From: Sedimentibacter sp. MB35-C1 | Lineage (GTDB): Bacteria; Bacillota; Clostridia; Tissierellales; Sedimentibacteraceae | Assembly (NCBI RefSeq): GCF_030913635.1 | Contig: NZ_CP133188.1 | Coordinates: 2,108,001-2,172,000, forward strand | Direction: 5' to 3' | DNA length: 64,000 nucleotides | Part shown: one piece after another, positions 1 to 9,155 of the stretch | How the letters are laid out: each line of letters starts with the position of its first letter | Position numbering within the stretch: position 1 is the stretch's first letter | Notes under the pieces: generated by a model | Told to the model about the DNA's origin: nothing | What the model saw: the letters and a program-made list of their open reading frames with translations, nothing else | Databases searched by the model: none | Program-made: the position numbers and the translations under genes

Positions 1-747
1 ATAACAGGTGCGGCATCAGGAATTGGACTTGGCTCAGTTGAACTTCTTTCAGCTTACGGCGCTACAGTTGCAATGGTCGACATAAGTGCGAACGGCGAAA
101 AAGAGGCTAAAAGGTTAATGGATGCAGGAAGAAAAGTAGAGTTTTTTAAATGTAATGTAACAAAATCCGATGAAGTCAAGAATACAGTTGAATCTATACT
201 TAATCAATTCGGACATATTGATATATTATTCAATAATGCAGGTGTTACCGTAAGGAAAACAGTTGTTGATCTGGAAGAGAAAGAATGGGATTTTGTTCTT
301 GGCGTAGGACTTAAGGGAACGTTTCTATTTTCTAAATATGTAATTCCGCACATGGCTGCAAACGGAGGCGGAAGCATTATTAACACAGGATCAGGTTGGG
401 GTTTGAAAGGTGGAGATTTGGCAGCAGCATATTGTGCAGTTAAAGGGGGAATTGTTAACTTAACTCGCGCAATGGCTATTGATCATGGACATCAAAATAT
501 AAGAGTTAACAGTGTTAATCCAGGTGATACTGATACAGCGATGCTTAGAGATGAGGGAGTTCAAACAGGAGTAGTTAAAGATTCTGCTTCTCAGGAAACT
601 TATCTTAGAGATTGTGGTATAGAAAGGCCTCTTCAAAGAATAGGTATGCCTGAAGATATAGCAAATACAGTGCTGTACCTTGCAAGTGATTTATCGAGCT
701 GGGTAACCGGAGCGGCAATTGTTGTAGACGGAGGAGGATTAGCTTAA
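1..747 (+). CDS. SDR-family NAD-dependent oxidoreductase (5' end outside window)
   Basis: Classical short-chain dehydrogenase/reductase. The frame is open from base 1, so only the start and a few residues are missing. Visible are the Rossmann motif TGAASGIG (bases 4-27), an aspartate at the end of the second strand (AMVDIS), which normally favours NAD over NADP, the NNAG motif near base 235, the catalytic Ser and Tyr-x3-Lys (YCAVK near 430-444), and the C-terminal TGAAIVVDGGG. Family role: NAD(H)-linked interconversion of a secondary alcohol and a ketone. It ends 29 bases before the GcvPA-like gene on the same strand, so it probably shares that operon. The substrate cannot be read from the sequence. 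Confidence 0.9.
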   Translation: MTGAASGIGLGSVELLSAYGATVAMVDISANGEKEAKRLMDAGRKVEFFKCNVTKSDEVKNTVESILNQFGHIDILFNNAGVTVRKTVVDLEEKEWDFVLGVGLKGTFLFSKYVIPHMAANGGGSIINTGSGWGLKGGDLAAAYCAVKGGIVNLTRAMAIDHGHQNIRVNSVNPGDTDTAMLRDEGVQTGVVKDSASQETYLRDCGIERPLQRIGMPEDIANTVLYLASDLSSWVTGAAIVVDGGGLA

Positions 748-776
748 TTTAACATAATAATAATTTGGAGGTTAAA

Positions 777-2177
777 ATGACAATAAGAGGATTTAAAAAC
801 CATCCCTATATTCCTAATTCAGTTCCTGAAATAGAAGATGAAATGTTAAAGGAAATAGGACTAAATTCAATTGAAGAACTTCATGAGGATGTTCCTGATG
901 AAATTAAGTTAAAAGAAAATTTGAATTTTCCTGAAGCTTTAGGTTCTGAGTATGAACTAAAAAGACATATTGAAGGTATTTTAAATAAAAATAAAAACTG
1001 CTTGGAAAATTTGAACTTTCTCGGCGCTGGCTGCTGGCAACATTATGTACCGGCAATATGCGATGAAATAAACGGAAGAGGAGAATTTCTAACAGCTTAC
1101 GGTGGTGAGCCCTATAACGATTTTGGAAGATTTCAGGCGCTGTTTGAATATCAAAGCCTTGTAGCCGAGCTTGTGGACATGGAAGTCGTTAATGTTCCAA
1201 CTATGGACTGGACTCAGGCTGCAGCTACTGCAATAAGCATGGCTTCAAGAGTTGTGGGAAAAAAACAGGTCCTTGTTCCGAGGTTAATGGATAGAGAAAA
1301 ACTAATGGCTATTAAAAATTACTGTGAACCTGTTCTTGAAATAGTTGAAGTTGATTATGACAAAAAAACAGGATGCATGTGTATGGATGATTTAAAAAAG
1401 AAAATCTCCGACAAAACTGCTGCAGTATATTTTGAGAATCCTTCTTACCTTGGATTTATTGAAGTAAACGGACATAAAATTTCAGATATAGCTCATGAAT
1501 TAGGAGCATTAAGTGTCGTTGGTGTTGATCCAATATCCTTGGGAGTTATTGCCCCGCCTCCGTCTTATGGTGCAAATATAGTTTGCGGTGATTTACAGCC
1601 TTTAGGAGTACATATGAATTATGGCGGAGGACAATCAGGATTTATGGCTACAATGGACGAAGAAAAATACGTTATGGAATTTCCTTCTAGGTTATTCGGA
1701 ATCGCTTCAACTAATGTTGAAGGTGAGTATGGGTTCGGAGACGTTGCATATGACAGAACATCATTTGGTAATTACAGAGAAAATGGCAAGGAATATGTGG
1801 GAACTCAATCAGCTCTTTGGGGAATTACAGCAGGTGTATATCTTGCAACAATGGGTCCAAAAGGCATGGAAGAAGTAGGACAGACAATTATGCAGAAATC
1901 TCAGTATGCTGTACGAAGATTAAATGAACTTGATAATATTAATGGAAGTTATTTTGATTCGGTATTCTTTAAAGAGTTTGTAGTTGACTTCAGTAAAACA
2001 GGAAAATCTGTAAAAGAAGTTAACAAAGCTTTGCTTGAAAAAGGAATATTTGGCGGAAAAGATTTGTCTGAAGATTTTCCTGAACTCGGTCAATGTGCTC
2101 TTTACTGTGTAACAGAAGTGCACACTAAGACTGATATAGATAAATTAATTACAGCTCTTGAAGAAATAGTTCTTTAA
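777..2177 (+). CDS. gcvPA: GcvPA-like subunit of a glycine decarboxylase-type PLP enzyme (divergent)
   Basis: About 466 residues, the size of the N-terminal-half subunit of two-subunit glycine dehydrogenase (P-protein). The ATG at 777 is chosen because GGAGGT (767-772) lies just upstream; an in-frame TTG at 765 has no site. The N-terminal YIPNS..EIEDEMLKEIG and FLGAG segments are typical of GcvPA. Where the canonical subunit has YTPYQPE-type and NASMYDGATA-type motifs, this protein has YGGEPYNDFGR and NVPTMDWTQAAATA, so the substrate pocket is probably altered. It is followed 23 bases later by the GcvPB partner. No gcvH or gcvT lies nearby. Family assignment is firm; activity on glycine is doubtful. 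Confidence 0.85.
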   Translation: MTIRGFKNHPYIPNSVPEIEDEMLKEIGLNSIEELHEDVPDEIKLKENLNFPEALGSEYELKRHIEGILNKNKNCLENLNFLGAGCWQHYVPAICDEINGRGEFLTAYGGEPYNDFGRFQALFEYQSLVAELVDMEVVNVPTMDWTQAAATAISMASRVVGKKQVLVPRLMDREKLMAIKNYCEPVLEIVEVDYDKKTGCMCMDDLKKKISDKTAAVYFENPSYLGFIEVNGHKISDIAHELGALSVVGVDPISLGVIAPPPSYGANIVCGDLQPLGVHMNYGGGQSGFMATMDEEKYVMEFPSRLFGIASTNVEGEYGFGDVAYDRTSFGNYRENGKEYVGTQSALWGITAGVYLATMGPKGMEEVGQTIMQKSQYAVRRLNELDNINGSYFDSVFFKEFVVDFSKTGKSVKEVNKALLEKGIFGGKDLSEDFPELGQCALYCVTEVHTKTDIDKLITALEEIVL

Positions 2178-2200
2178 TCTTAAGAAAGCGAGGAATCAAT

Positions 2201-3769
2201 GTGAAAAAAATAGATAGAAGTTGTAAAGTCAGAAAGAATTTTCACCAAGCAAAATGGGATGAAGCAATAATTTTTGAACTAAGCCAAAAAGGCGAAAGGG
2301 GTATTCTTGTTCCAAAGGCTGAAACAAAAATATCGGAAAAAGTAGGAGACGGAATATCCAAGCTGCCGAAAAACATGAAAAGAAAAACTGTTTTGAATCT
2401 TCCTGAAATGTCGCAGAACAGAGTCTTGAGACATTACACAAGGCTTTCTCAGGAAACTTTAGGGGCAGATGTAAATGTTGAAATAGGACAGGGAACATGC
2501 ACAGTTAAATACAGCCCCAAAATAAATGATCAGCTTTCAAGAATTCCAAAAATGGCAGAACTCCATCCTCTACAGGACGAATCTACAGTACAGGGCATAC
2601 TTCAAATTATGTATGAAACGGATTTATACTTAAGAGAAGTTTCGGGGATGGATCGAATTACATTCCAACCAGGTGGCGGAAGTCAAGGAGTATTTACAAT
2701 GGCATCTCTAGTGTATGCATACTATAAAGAAAAAGGCGAGGAAAATCAGAGAAACGAAATAATAACAACGATTTATTCGCACCCTTCTGATGCTGCAGCT
2801 CCACATGTTAAAGGATATAAAATAGTATATATTCATCCGGATGAAAATGGATATCCTGATTTTGAAGCATTTAAAGCAGCCGTAAGCGACAAAACAGCAG
2901 CATTTTTTGTGGCTAATCCAGAAGACACAGGCGTTTACAATAAGAATATTTTAAAATTTACAAAACTTGTTCATGAGCATGGCGGATTGTGTGGATATGA
3001 TCAAGCAAATGCAAATGGATTATTGGGAGTTACAAGGGCCAAAGAAGCCGGATTTGATATGTGCTTTTTTAATCTTCACAAAACGTTTTCAACGCCGCAC
3101 GGATGCGGAGGACCTGCTGTTGGAGCAACAGGAGTTTTAAAACATATTGAAAAATATTTGCCGGCTCCGCTTGTTGATTACGATGGAGAAAAATATTATT
3201 TGAATTATGAAATTACAAACAATCCTTATTCAGTAGGAAAAATCCGATCTTTCAATGGTGTTGCACAGGTTGTATTGAAAGCATATGCTTGGATAAGATC
3301 TCTGGGACCTGAAGGGTTGTACCAGGTTGCAAAAACTGCAGTGCTTAATAACAATTATCTGTTTAAAAAACTAATGGAGCTTCCATATGTTGATGCACCG
3401 TATATTAAAGGCAAACAGCGTGTGGAGCAGGTTAGATATACTCTTGAAAAATTATACAATGAAACAGGAGTGTCAACTGCTGATGTTCAAAGAAGAATGA
3501 TGGATTTTGGAATGCATTATTGGCAGAGTCATCATCCATATTACATACCTGAGCCAATGACATTAGAACCGACTGAGACTCCGTCCAAAGCTGATTTGGA
3601 TGAATATATTGAAACACTGAAATTTATATTCAATGAAGCCTATACAAATCCTGAAATAGTAAAAACAGCACCTCATCAAAGTGTGTGTCATTATATAGAT
3701 GAATCTGGAATGGATGATCCTGAAAAGTGGGCAGTAACTTGGAGAAGCTATCAGAAAAAATTTAAATAG
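2201..3769 (+). CDS. gcvPB: GcvPB-like subunit with PLP lysine (divergent)
   Basis: 522 residues, GTG start behind GCGAGGA (2188-2194). This is the PLP-carrying subunit partner of the preceding gene. The PLP-lysine segment NLHKTFSTPHGCGGP is present and close to the family pattern, so the fold and cofactor are kept. Other signature blocks differ from canonical GcvPB: GQGTCTVKYSPK instead of a GSCTMKYNPK-type block, QPGGGSQG instead of QPAAGAQGE, SHPSDAA instead of HGTNPA, and NPEDTG instead of NPNTLG. Known P-protein decarboxylates glycine and passes aminomethyl to lipoyl-GcvH. The lack of a lipoyl carrier here and the changed blocks suggest another amino-acid substrate or another acceptor (inference). 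Confidence 0.85.
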   Translation: MKKIDRSCKVRKNFHQAKWDEAIIFELSQKGERGILVPKAETKISEKVGDGISKLPKNMKRKTVLNLPEMSQNRVLRHYTRLSQETLGADVNVEIGQGTCTVKYSPKINDQLSRIPKMAELHPLQDESTVQGILQIMYETDLYLREVSGMDRITFQPGGGSQGVFTMASLVYAYYKEKGEENQRNEIITTIYSHPSDAAAPHVKGYKIVYIHPDENGYPDFEAFKAAVSDKTAAFFVANPEDTGVYNKNILKFTKLVHEHGGLCGYDQANANGLLGVTRAKEAGFDMCFFNLHKTFSTPHGCGGPAVGATGVLKHIEKYLPAPLVDYDGEKYYLNYEITNNPYSVGKIRSFNGVAQVVLKAYAWIRSLGPEGLYQVAKTAVLNNNYLFKKLMELPYVDAPYIKGKQRVEQVRYTLEKLYNETGVSTADVQRRMMDFGMHYWQSHHPYYIPEPMTLEPTETPSKADLDEYIETLKFIFNEAYTNPEIVKTAPHQSVCHYIDESGMDDPEKWAVTWRSYQKKFK

Positions 3770-3795
3770 TTTTTCTAGGTTGTTTATAATGAAAT

Positions 3796-3840
3796 TTCTG
3801 TAGGGATGTATTAATTATTTTTAAATCCATTCCTGCAGAA
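3796..3840 (+). other. Inverted repeat between gcvPB-like and acoX-like genes
   Basis: TTCTGTAGGGATG (3796-3808) pairs with CATTCCTGCAGAA (3828-3840), allowing G-U pairs, around a 19-base loop. No T-run follows, so it is more likely an RNA-processing or stability element, or a weak attenuator, than a full terminator. Confidence 0.4.
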
Positions 3841-3883
3841 GCACTGTTAATTTGTGCTTAAAAAAAATAAGGACTATAGAGTG

Positions 3884-4993
3884 ATGAAAAAAATAGGATT
3901 AATAATTAATCCCATAGCAGGCATGGGGGGGAGTGTCGGGCTTAAGGGGACAGACGGATTGGCACATGAAGCATTAAGGCTTGGCTCCATACCTAAAGCG
4001 TTAGATAAAGCAAAAGTGTTTATTGAGAAAATTAGTGGACTTGAAAATCTTGTGGAAATAGTTACTTGTTCCGGCGATATGGGAGAAAATGCTTTAAAGA
4101 AGTACAATTTTAATGCCAGAATAATTTATTTTCCAAGAAGTGAAAATACAACATCTAGTGATACTGTTGAGGCCGCCAGAATTATGAAAAACGAAGATGT
4201 TGATTTATTAGTATTTACGGGGGGAGATGGTACGGCAAAAAATATTTACGAAGGAGCGGGTGAGAGTACTACAGCAATAGGAATACCGGCCGGTGTAAAA
4301 ATTCATTCATCCGTATTTGCAAAGACTCCTGGCAGAGCCGGAGAACTGGCAAAATTGTTTATTGAAGGTAAAACAACCCTTACCAAGGAAGCTGAAGTTC
4401 TGGATATAGATGAATGTGAATATCGCAAAGGCAATGTGAATACAAGATTGTTTGGGTACTTAACGGTACCGGTGGAAAGAAAATTCATGCAGAATAAAAA
4501 AGCTCCGTCGCTAAAGAGTGAAAAATCCCAGCAATATGAAATTGCAAATGAAGTTATTAGGGATATGCTTGAGGACGAATATTACATTATTGGACCGGGG
4601 TCGACAACACGTGCAATAATGGAAATATTGGGGCTTAAGAATACATTAATAGGAGTTGATTTAATATATAACAAAAAATTAATTGAAAATGATCTGTCTG
4701 AAAATCAAATTTTGAAATACATATCATCTAGTCCGGCTAAAATAATTATTACTCCAACTGGTGGGCAAGGTTATTTACTTGGCAGGGGGAACCAGCAAAT
4801 CAGTGATAAAGTAGTTAAAACTGTGGGGAAAGACAATATAATTATAATAGCTACAAAAGATAAAATAGCTAACTTAAAAGGAGAACCGTTGCTTTTGGAT
4901 ACAGGCAGCAATGAAACAGATGAAATGCTAAAGGGGTATGCAAAAATTATTACAGGCTTCAGAGAAACAGTTATTTATAAAATAAATTCATAA
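3884..4993 (+). CDS. AcoX-like ATP-NAD kinase family protein
   Basis: About 369 residues from the ATG at 3884. A GTG at 3881 is also possible behind AAGGA (3869-3873); a GTG at 3854 has no site. The N-terminus KKIGLIINPIAGMGG and the block VFTGGDGTAKNIYEG carry the GGDGT signature of the NAD kinase/diacylglycerol kinase-like fold, and the length and layout match AcoX-type proteins rather than the shorter housekeeping NadK. Family role: ATP-dependent phosphorylation of a nucleotide or small polar substrate; AcoX itself has no settled substrate. It follows the GcvP-like pair and precedes the transporter on the same strand, so a role in the same catabolic route is inferred. Confidence 0.8.
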   Translation: MKKIGLIINPIAGMGGSVGLKGTDGLAHEALRLGSIPKALDKAKVFIEKISGLENLVEIVTCSGDMGENALKKYNFNARIIYFPRSENTTSSDTVEAARIMKNEDVDLLVFTGGDGTAKNIYEGAGESTTAIGIPAGVKIHSSVFAKTPGRAGELAKLFIEGKTTLTKEAEVLDIDECEYRKGNVNTRLFGYLTVPVERKFMQNKKAPSLKSEKSQQYEIANEVIRDMLEDEYYIIGPGSTTRAIMEILGLKNTLIGVDLIYNKKLIENDLSENQILKYISSSPAKIIITPTGGQGYLLGRGNQQISDKVVKTVGKDNIIIIATKDKIANLKGEPLLLDTGSNETDEMLKGYAKIITGFRETVIYKINS

Positions 4994-5173
4994 TATATCA
5001 AAAAATTGCTGTCTGAATTTATTTTAATTAGTTGTAATGGTATATAAAGAATAATGAATGCAGCCCTATTGAAAACGTTAACAAACAACATTATGTTTTG
5101 CTGAAATAATAAAAATCATCTCAAAACTTTGCATACTTAATTTGTTTATGTTAAAAAATTTATGGAGGGTTAT

Positions 5174-6679
5174 ATGAATAAAAATGAAAAGAAATCTGAA
5201 AGCGCTTTAATAGCAGCGATCAAATTTTTACCATTATTAATACTTGCTTTATTGGTAATTATTTTCGAGATGGATTTGCTTATTGCAGCTCCAATAGCAA
5301 CTGTTTTTGCTGTATTGGTAGCTATGTTTTCAAATAAATTCACCTTCAAAGAAGTTTTTGATAGAGGTCTTAAGAGTGCCAGCAATATAACAATAGTATT
5401 TTTTATTTTGATGTTTGCATATGGCGTTGCTGAATGTTTTATGGCAACAGGCGTGGGTGCTTCTGTTATCAATATTGCTCTATCATTGGGCATATCAGGG
5501 AAAACAGTGGCAGTTATAGGATTTTTAGTTACTTGTGTATTATCAATAGCTACAGGAACATCCTGGGGAACTTTCGCAGCATGCGCTCCTATATTCTTAT
5601 GGCTTAACTATATTGTAGGGGGAAGTGAAATATTGACACTTTGTTCTGTTGCAGGTGGCTCATGTTTTGGTGACAATATAGGTCTTATATCTGATACTAC
5701 AGTGCTAAGTTCAGGCTTGCAGGATGTTGAAATAATTCACAGAGTTAGGCACCAGGGTGTTTGGTCATTGTGTTGTTTAGTTATTTCAGCTGTTATAATA
5801 TTTGTGTTAGGCATGGGGCTTTCAGGTGTTTCCGGAGATCCAAGGCAAGCAATAGAATCAATCCCTCCGGAAGCATATGAAGCGTTGGCTGAACAGAGAC
5901 CTTCGGCAATATTGCTTCTTGAACAAGTTAAAACAGGAGTACCTGTTTATATGATAATACCGCTGGTTATTGTTGTAGGTATGGCATTTGCAGGAATACA
6001 AACAATGATATGTCTTGGAGCAGGTATGATTTCTGCGTTAATATTTGGTATGATTGCAGGTACAACAACTGTAAGCCAATGGTTAAATGATTTGCTTCTA
6101 GTGGGATTTGGAGATGCAGGTGGATGGTCAATAGTAATGATGATGTGGGTATCTGCTTTTGGAGGTATTATGAACGGTATGAATGCTTTTGAACCTCTAG
6201 CAAAATTAATTGTTAAAATGTCCTCCAGTGTAAAACAATTAATGGGTTGGTGTGGTGTTCTATGTATAACAGGAAATGTTGCGTTGTCGGATGAAACCGC
6301 AGAGATAGCAACAATATCGCCTATAATTAGAAACATAGTAGAAGAAAATGTGGAAGGTACTCCGGATTCTATGTATAAGTTGAGATTAAGACTTGCTACA
6401 TTTGCAGATGCCATGGGAGTTTATGGCTCTCAATTAATTCCTTGGCATTGCTTTCCGGTATTCTTTACAGCAATAGCCAATGCTGTTTATCCTATAGCTA
6501 ATTTTACTACTATAGATGTTATGAGGATGAATGTTATGGCATTTGTTGCTGTAGGCTCTATGTTAATATTAACATTTACAGGACTAGACAGGTTTATACC
6601 ACTGTTTAAAATACCTTCGGAACCTGAGGTGAAACTCAGAAAAAAAGGCAAAGAGTTGAGGGTTTCTGAAGAGGTATAA
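5174..6679 (+). CDS. NhaC-family Na+/H+ antiporter-type transporter
   Basis: About 501 residues with roughly 11-12 hydrophobic segments. The ATG at 5174 is preferred because GGAGGG (5164-5169) precedes it by four bases; an in-frame ATG at 5162 overlaps that site. The NhaC signatures GTSWGTFAACAPI and GGSCFGDNIGLISDTTV are clear. Members exchange Na+ or H+ for each other or carry small organic acids and amino acids (the MleN type). Standing at the end of the SDR/GcvP-like/AcoX-like run, it may import that pathway's substrate (inference). The gene sits 180 bases after the kinase gene, so it may have its own promoter. Confidence 0.85.
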   Translation: MNKNEKKSESALIAAIKFLPLLILALLVIIFEMDLLIAAPIATVFAVLVAMFSNKFTFKEVFDRGLKSASNITIVFFILMFAYGVAECFMATGVGASVINIALSLGISGKTVAVIGFLVTCVLSIATGTSWGTFAACAPIFLWLNYIVGGSEILTLCSVAGGSCFGDNIGLISDTTVLSSGLQDVEIIHRVRHQGVWSLCCLVISAVIIFVLGMGLSGVSGDPRQAIESIPPEAYEALAEQRPSAILLLEQVKTGVPVYMIIPLVIVVGMAFAGIQTMICLGAGMISALIFGMIAGTTTVSQWLNDLLLVGFGDAGGWSIVMMMWVSAFGGIMNGMNAFEPLAKLIVKMSSSVKQLMGWCGVLCITGNVALSDETAEIATISPIIRNIVEENVEGTPDSMYKLRLRLATFADAMGVYGSQLIPWHCFPVFFTAIANAVYPIANFTTIDVMRMNVMAFVAVGSMLILTFTGLDRFIPLFKIPSEPEVKLRKKGKELRVSEEV

Positions 6680-6769
6680 ATTCTAAAAAAAGCGTGAACC
6701 ATTTTTACGGCGAAATATTATCTATTAGATATATGTCTTAGTTTTATAACAGATATGTAAAAAGTCATA

Positions 6770-6807
6770 AGCAGCATCCAATTATTAAAATACTACTGGA
6801 TGCTGCT
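6770..6807 (-). terminator. Terminator hairpin downstream of def (minus strand)
   Basis: Perfect 11-bp arms AGCAGCATCCA (6770-6780) and TGGATGCTGCT (6797-6807). Read on the minus strand, the hairpin starts five bases after the def stop codon and is followed within about ten bases by TTTTT. It also separates def from the convergent nhaC-type gene. Confidence 0.7.
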
Positions 6808-6811
6808 AAAA

Positions 6812-7291
6812 TTATTGCTTAATAAAGAAGGATCTGTTGTCAATGGCTCTCATAGTAGCAAGTATTCCATCTAGGTGATCATATTCATGTTGCAGGAGTT
6901 CAGATAAATCTCCTTCTAAAACAATTTTACGCTCATTCCATTCCATATCACGATATTTGATAAGACATTTTTGATGTCGTTTAACCTTTACCAGCAGATT
7001 TGGAAATGACATGCAATCATCCATGACTTCCATCTGTTCTTCACCTATTGGTTCAAGAACCGGGTTGATGAAAACTGTCGGTTCTTCGATGTACATGTAC
7101 AGTATTCTTTTTTGAACCCCTATTTGAGGTGCCGCAATCGCTCTACCGGCATTATATTGATTTCGAAACGCAATCAATGTATCATGTAAATCCTGAATGA
7201 TGAGTGAAAGATTAGGCAACTCTGATTTTTCAACAGGTGTGCTGACCTCATATAATTTAGGATTTCCTAACAGTAAGATTTCTTTCTTCAT
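6812..7291 (-). CDS. def: Peptide deformylase
   Basis: 159 residues; removes the formyl group from nascent protein N-termini in the cytosol. The three metal-site motifs are visible: GRAIAAPQIG (motif 1, near residues 49-58), DDCMSFP in place of EGCLS (motif 2, metal-ligand Cys kept), and HEYDHLDG (motif 3, two His ligands and the catalytic Glu). Motif 2 is divergent, which is common in secondary or clostridial deformylases. A strong site TAGGAGGAAG precedes the ATG. It lies 22 bases downstream of yitT on the same strand, so the two are probably co-transcribed. Confidence 0.85.
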   Translation of the reverse strand: MKKEILLLGNPKLYEVSTPVEKSELPNLSLIIQDLHDTLIAFRNQYNAGRAIAAPQIGVQKRILYMYIEEPTVFINPVLEPIGEEQMEVMDDCMSFPNLLVKVKRHQKCLIKYRDMEWNERKIVLEGDLSELLQHEYDHLDGILATMRAIDNRSFFIKQ

Positions 7292-7313
7292 AATCTTCCT
7301 CCTAGATATGTAT

Positions 7314-8198
7314 TTATATTTCTTCCATTAGATGGCTTTTATAGCCGTCTCCAAATACTTCGTTTGCACTCGATACTATGAAGAATGCGTTTATATCCTC
7401 TTCTTTTATAATTTCTCTTACTTTTGTATAATTATACTTTCTGCATACACACATAATAACTTTTTTATAATTTTGCATGTATGCCCCCTCAGCTTTTAGG
7501 TAAGTGATTCCTATATCTATTTCATCAAGAATTCTTTTAGCTATTTTTTCTTGGTTATCACTGATTATATATAATAGTTTCGCACTGTCTCCTCCGTATA
7601 GGACAGAGTCCAAAACAAAATTACTGACAACAATAGTAATGGCAGCATATAAGGCAATTTCAATATTTTTAAATATAACAGCTGCTGCAGAAACTATAAT
7701 TGCATCTGTAACAATAAAAATAGTACCGCTTTTTATATGCTTGTATTTTTGCCTTAAAGCTCTGATAATTATATCAGTACCTCCCGTGGTTGCTCCTTGC
7801 CTGAATACTATGGCCATTCCCATAGCCATAAGAGATCCGCCTGCAACACCGGACAGCAACAAATCATCTGTTAAAACGCCATATCTAACTATTATATATG
7901 CATTAAGCATATTAATAAAAAATGATGAAATAAATGTAACATATATAGTTGATAATATAAATTTAGTTCCGAATTTCCACCATCCAAATATTAGAATTGG
8001 AAGATTTATCAGAAGAACCAAAGTACCTGTTTTTAAGCTTGTTAAGCTGCTTATTATTATTGCAATTCCGGTAGTTCCCCCTGGAGCGAGATTGTTTGGG
8101 TCTAAAAATACTGAAATCCCCATAGAATATATAAGCGCTCCAAAAGTAATTAATACAATTTTAATTAACACTGCTTTTAGATTAATATTTTTTTCCAT
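7314..8198 (-). CDS. YitT-family membrane protein (DUF161/DUF2179)
   Basis: 294 residues with five to six N-terminal hydrophobic helices (residues about 10-190) and a soluble C-terminal DUF2179-type domain of about 80 residues (from about YIISDNQEKIAK to the end). YitT proteins are conserved inner-membrane proteins in Firmicutes whose substrate is unknown. GAGGT precedes the start. It is the first gene of a yitT-def minus-strand pair. The central motif GATTGGTDII is characteristic of the family. Confidence 0.85.
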   Translation of the reverse strand: MEKNINLKAVLIKIVLITFGALIYSMGISVFLDPNNLAPGGTTGIAIIISSLTSLKTGTLVLLINLPILIFGWWKFGTKFILSTIYVTFISSFFINMLNAYIIVRYGVLTDDLLLSGVAGGSLMAMGMAIVFRQGATTGGTDIIIRALRQKYKHIKSGTIFIVTDAIIVSAAAVIFKNIEIALYAAITIVVSNFVLDSVLYGGDSAKLLYIISDNQEKIAKRILDEIDIGITYLKAEGAYMQNYKKVIMCVCRKYNYTKVREIIKEEDINAFFIVSSANEVFGDGYKSHLMEEI

Positions 8199-8596
8199 AT
8201 AGAACCTCTTTTATTAATATATATAATAAATAATATACTAAATTTGAAAGTAAGGCAATGCATTAGTACAAAAATTTGATAGTAAATTTGATAAATTGTT
8301 ATAAATGTTAATAAAGCAACCCTATTACAGTAGATAATTAAACGTTGGAAGGAAGCGTATTACTTTTATGTTGGATAGCATTTATATTAAGTGAAAACTG
8401 GATTGAAATTTGTTTTTGCGGTATAATATGATTATGTAAGCATGAGGGGCAAAAAATTGTAACCATATGGATAGTTTACTTGTTATAAGAGAGATTAGAG
8501 ACTAGTTTTAATCATGAAATAGATTAGAATTCCACTTTGAAAATGCTGTGTTTTTTGTGTAAGAATTGTGATTTTAATAAATAGGAGGGAAATAAA
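8199..8596. other. 398-base divergent intergenic region
   Basis: Holds the promoters of the leftward yitT and the rightward flavin reductase gene. A TATAAT at 8422-8427 is a plausible -10 for the rightward gene, but no good -35 is present at 17 bases. I see no further gene or strong hairpin. Confidence 0.4.
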
Positions 8597-9112
8597 GTGA
8601 ATAATTTTATTGAAATAAAACCTGAAGAATTAAACAACAGTCCATTTAAGATGATAGGATCTGACTGGATGCTTGTAACGGCTGAAAAAGATAGCAAGAT
8701 AAACACTATGACAGCATCATGGGGAGGCCTTGGGGTAATGTGGAACAAGGACGTATCATTTATAGTAATACGTCCTACAAGATATACTAAGGAATTTATA
8801 GATAATTCAGATAGGTTTTCGCTTGCTTTTTTTAATAATAGTTTTAAAAAACAACTGACTTATCTTGGTACTGTATCAGGTAGATCCGAAGATAAAGTGT
8901 CAAAATCAGGCTTAACCACTGAACATTTTAATGGTACACCATATTTTAGTGAAGCTGATACAGTAATAATATGTAAAAAATTATATTCTCAAAAATTTGG
9001 CTCCGAATTTTTCATAGAAAACTCTCTTGACGAAGTAAATTATCCTAATAAAGACTATCATACACTTTACATATCGGAAGTTGAAAATATTTTTGTGAAA
9101 AAAGATAAATAA
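8597..9112 (+). CDS. Flavin reductase family protein (FMN-binding split barrel)
   Basis: 171 residues, GTG start with GGAGGG at 8584-8589. The N-terminal NSPFKMIGSDWMLVTAEKD and NTMTASWGGLGVMWNK resemble the flavin reductase-like split-barrel family, with FVIRPTRYTKEFID and FSLAFFN following in the expected order. Such proteins bind FMN and reduce flavin or other small acceptors with NAD(P)H. It is monocistronic between yitT and the convergent dapB. The physiological electron acceptor is not predictable. Confidence 0.85.
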   Translation: MNNFIEIKPEELNNSPFKMIGSDWMLVTAEKDSKINTMTASWGGLGVMWNKDVSFIVIRPTRYTKEFIDNSDRFSLAFFNNSFKKQLTYLGTVSGRSEDKVSKSGLTTEHFNGTPYFSEADTVIICKKLYSQKFGSEFFIENSLDEVNYPNKDYHTLYISEVENIFVKKDK

Positions 9113-9155
9113 AAATTATATTAATAGTTTTGTAAAATTACTAAACACAGCATTT

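Noticed and set aside
5947-6414. 155-codon minus-strand frame inside the NhaC-type gene
   Set aside because: Antisense shadow of hydrophobic codons; the plus-strand frame has clear NhaC motifs.
7504-8202. Long plus-strand open frame opposite yitT
   Set aside because: It is the antisense shadow of the yitT membrane helices; no ribosome site or protein-family features.
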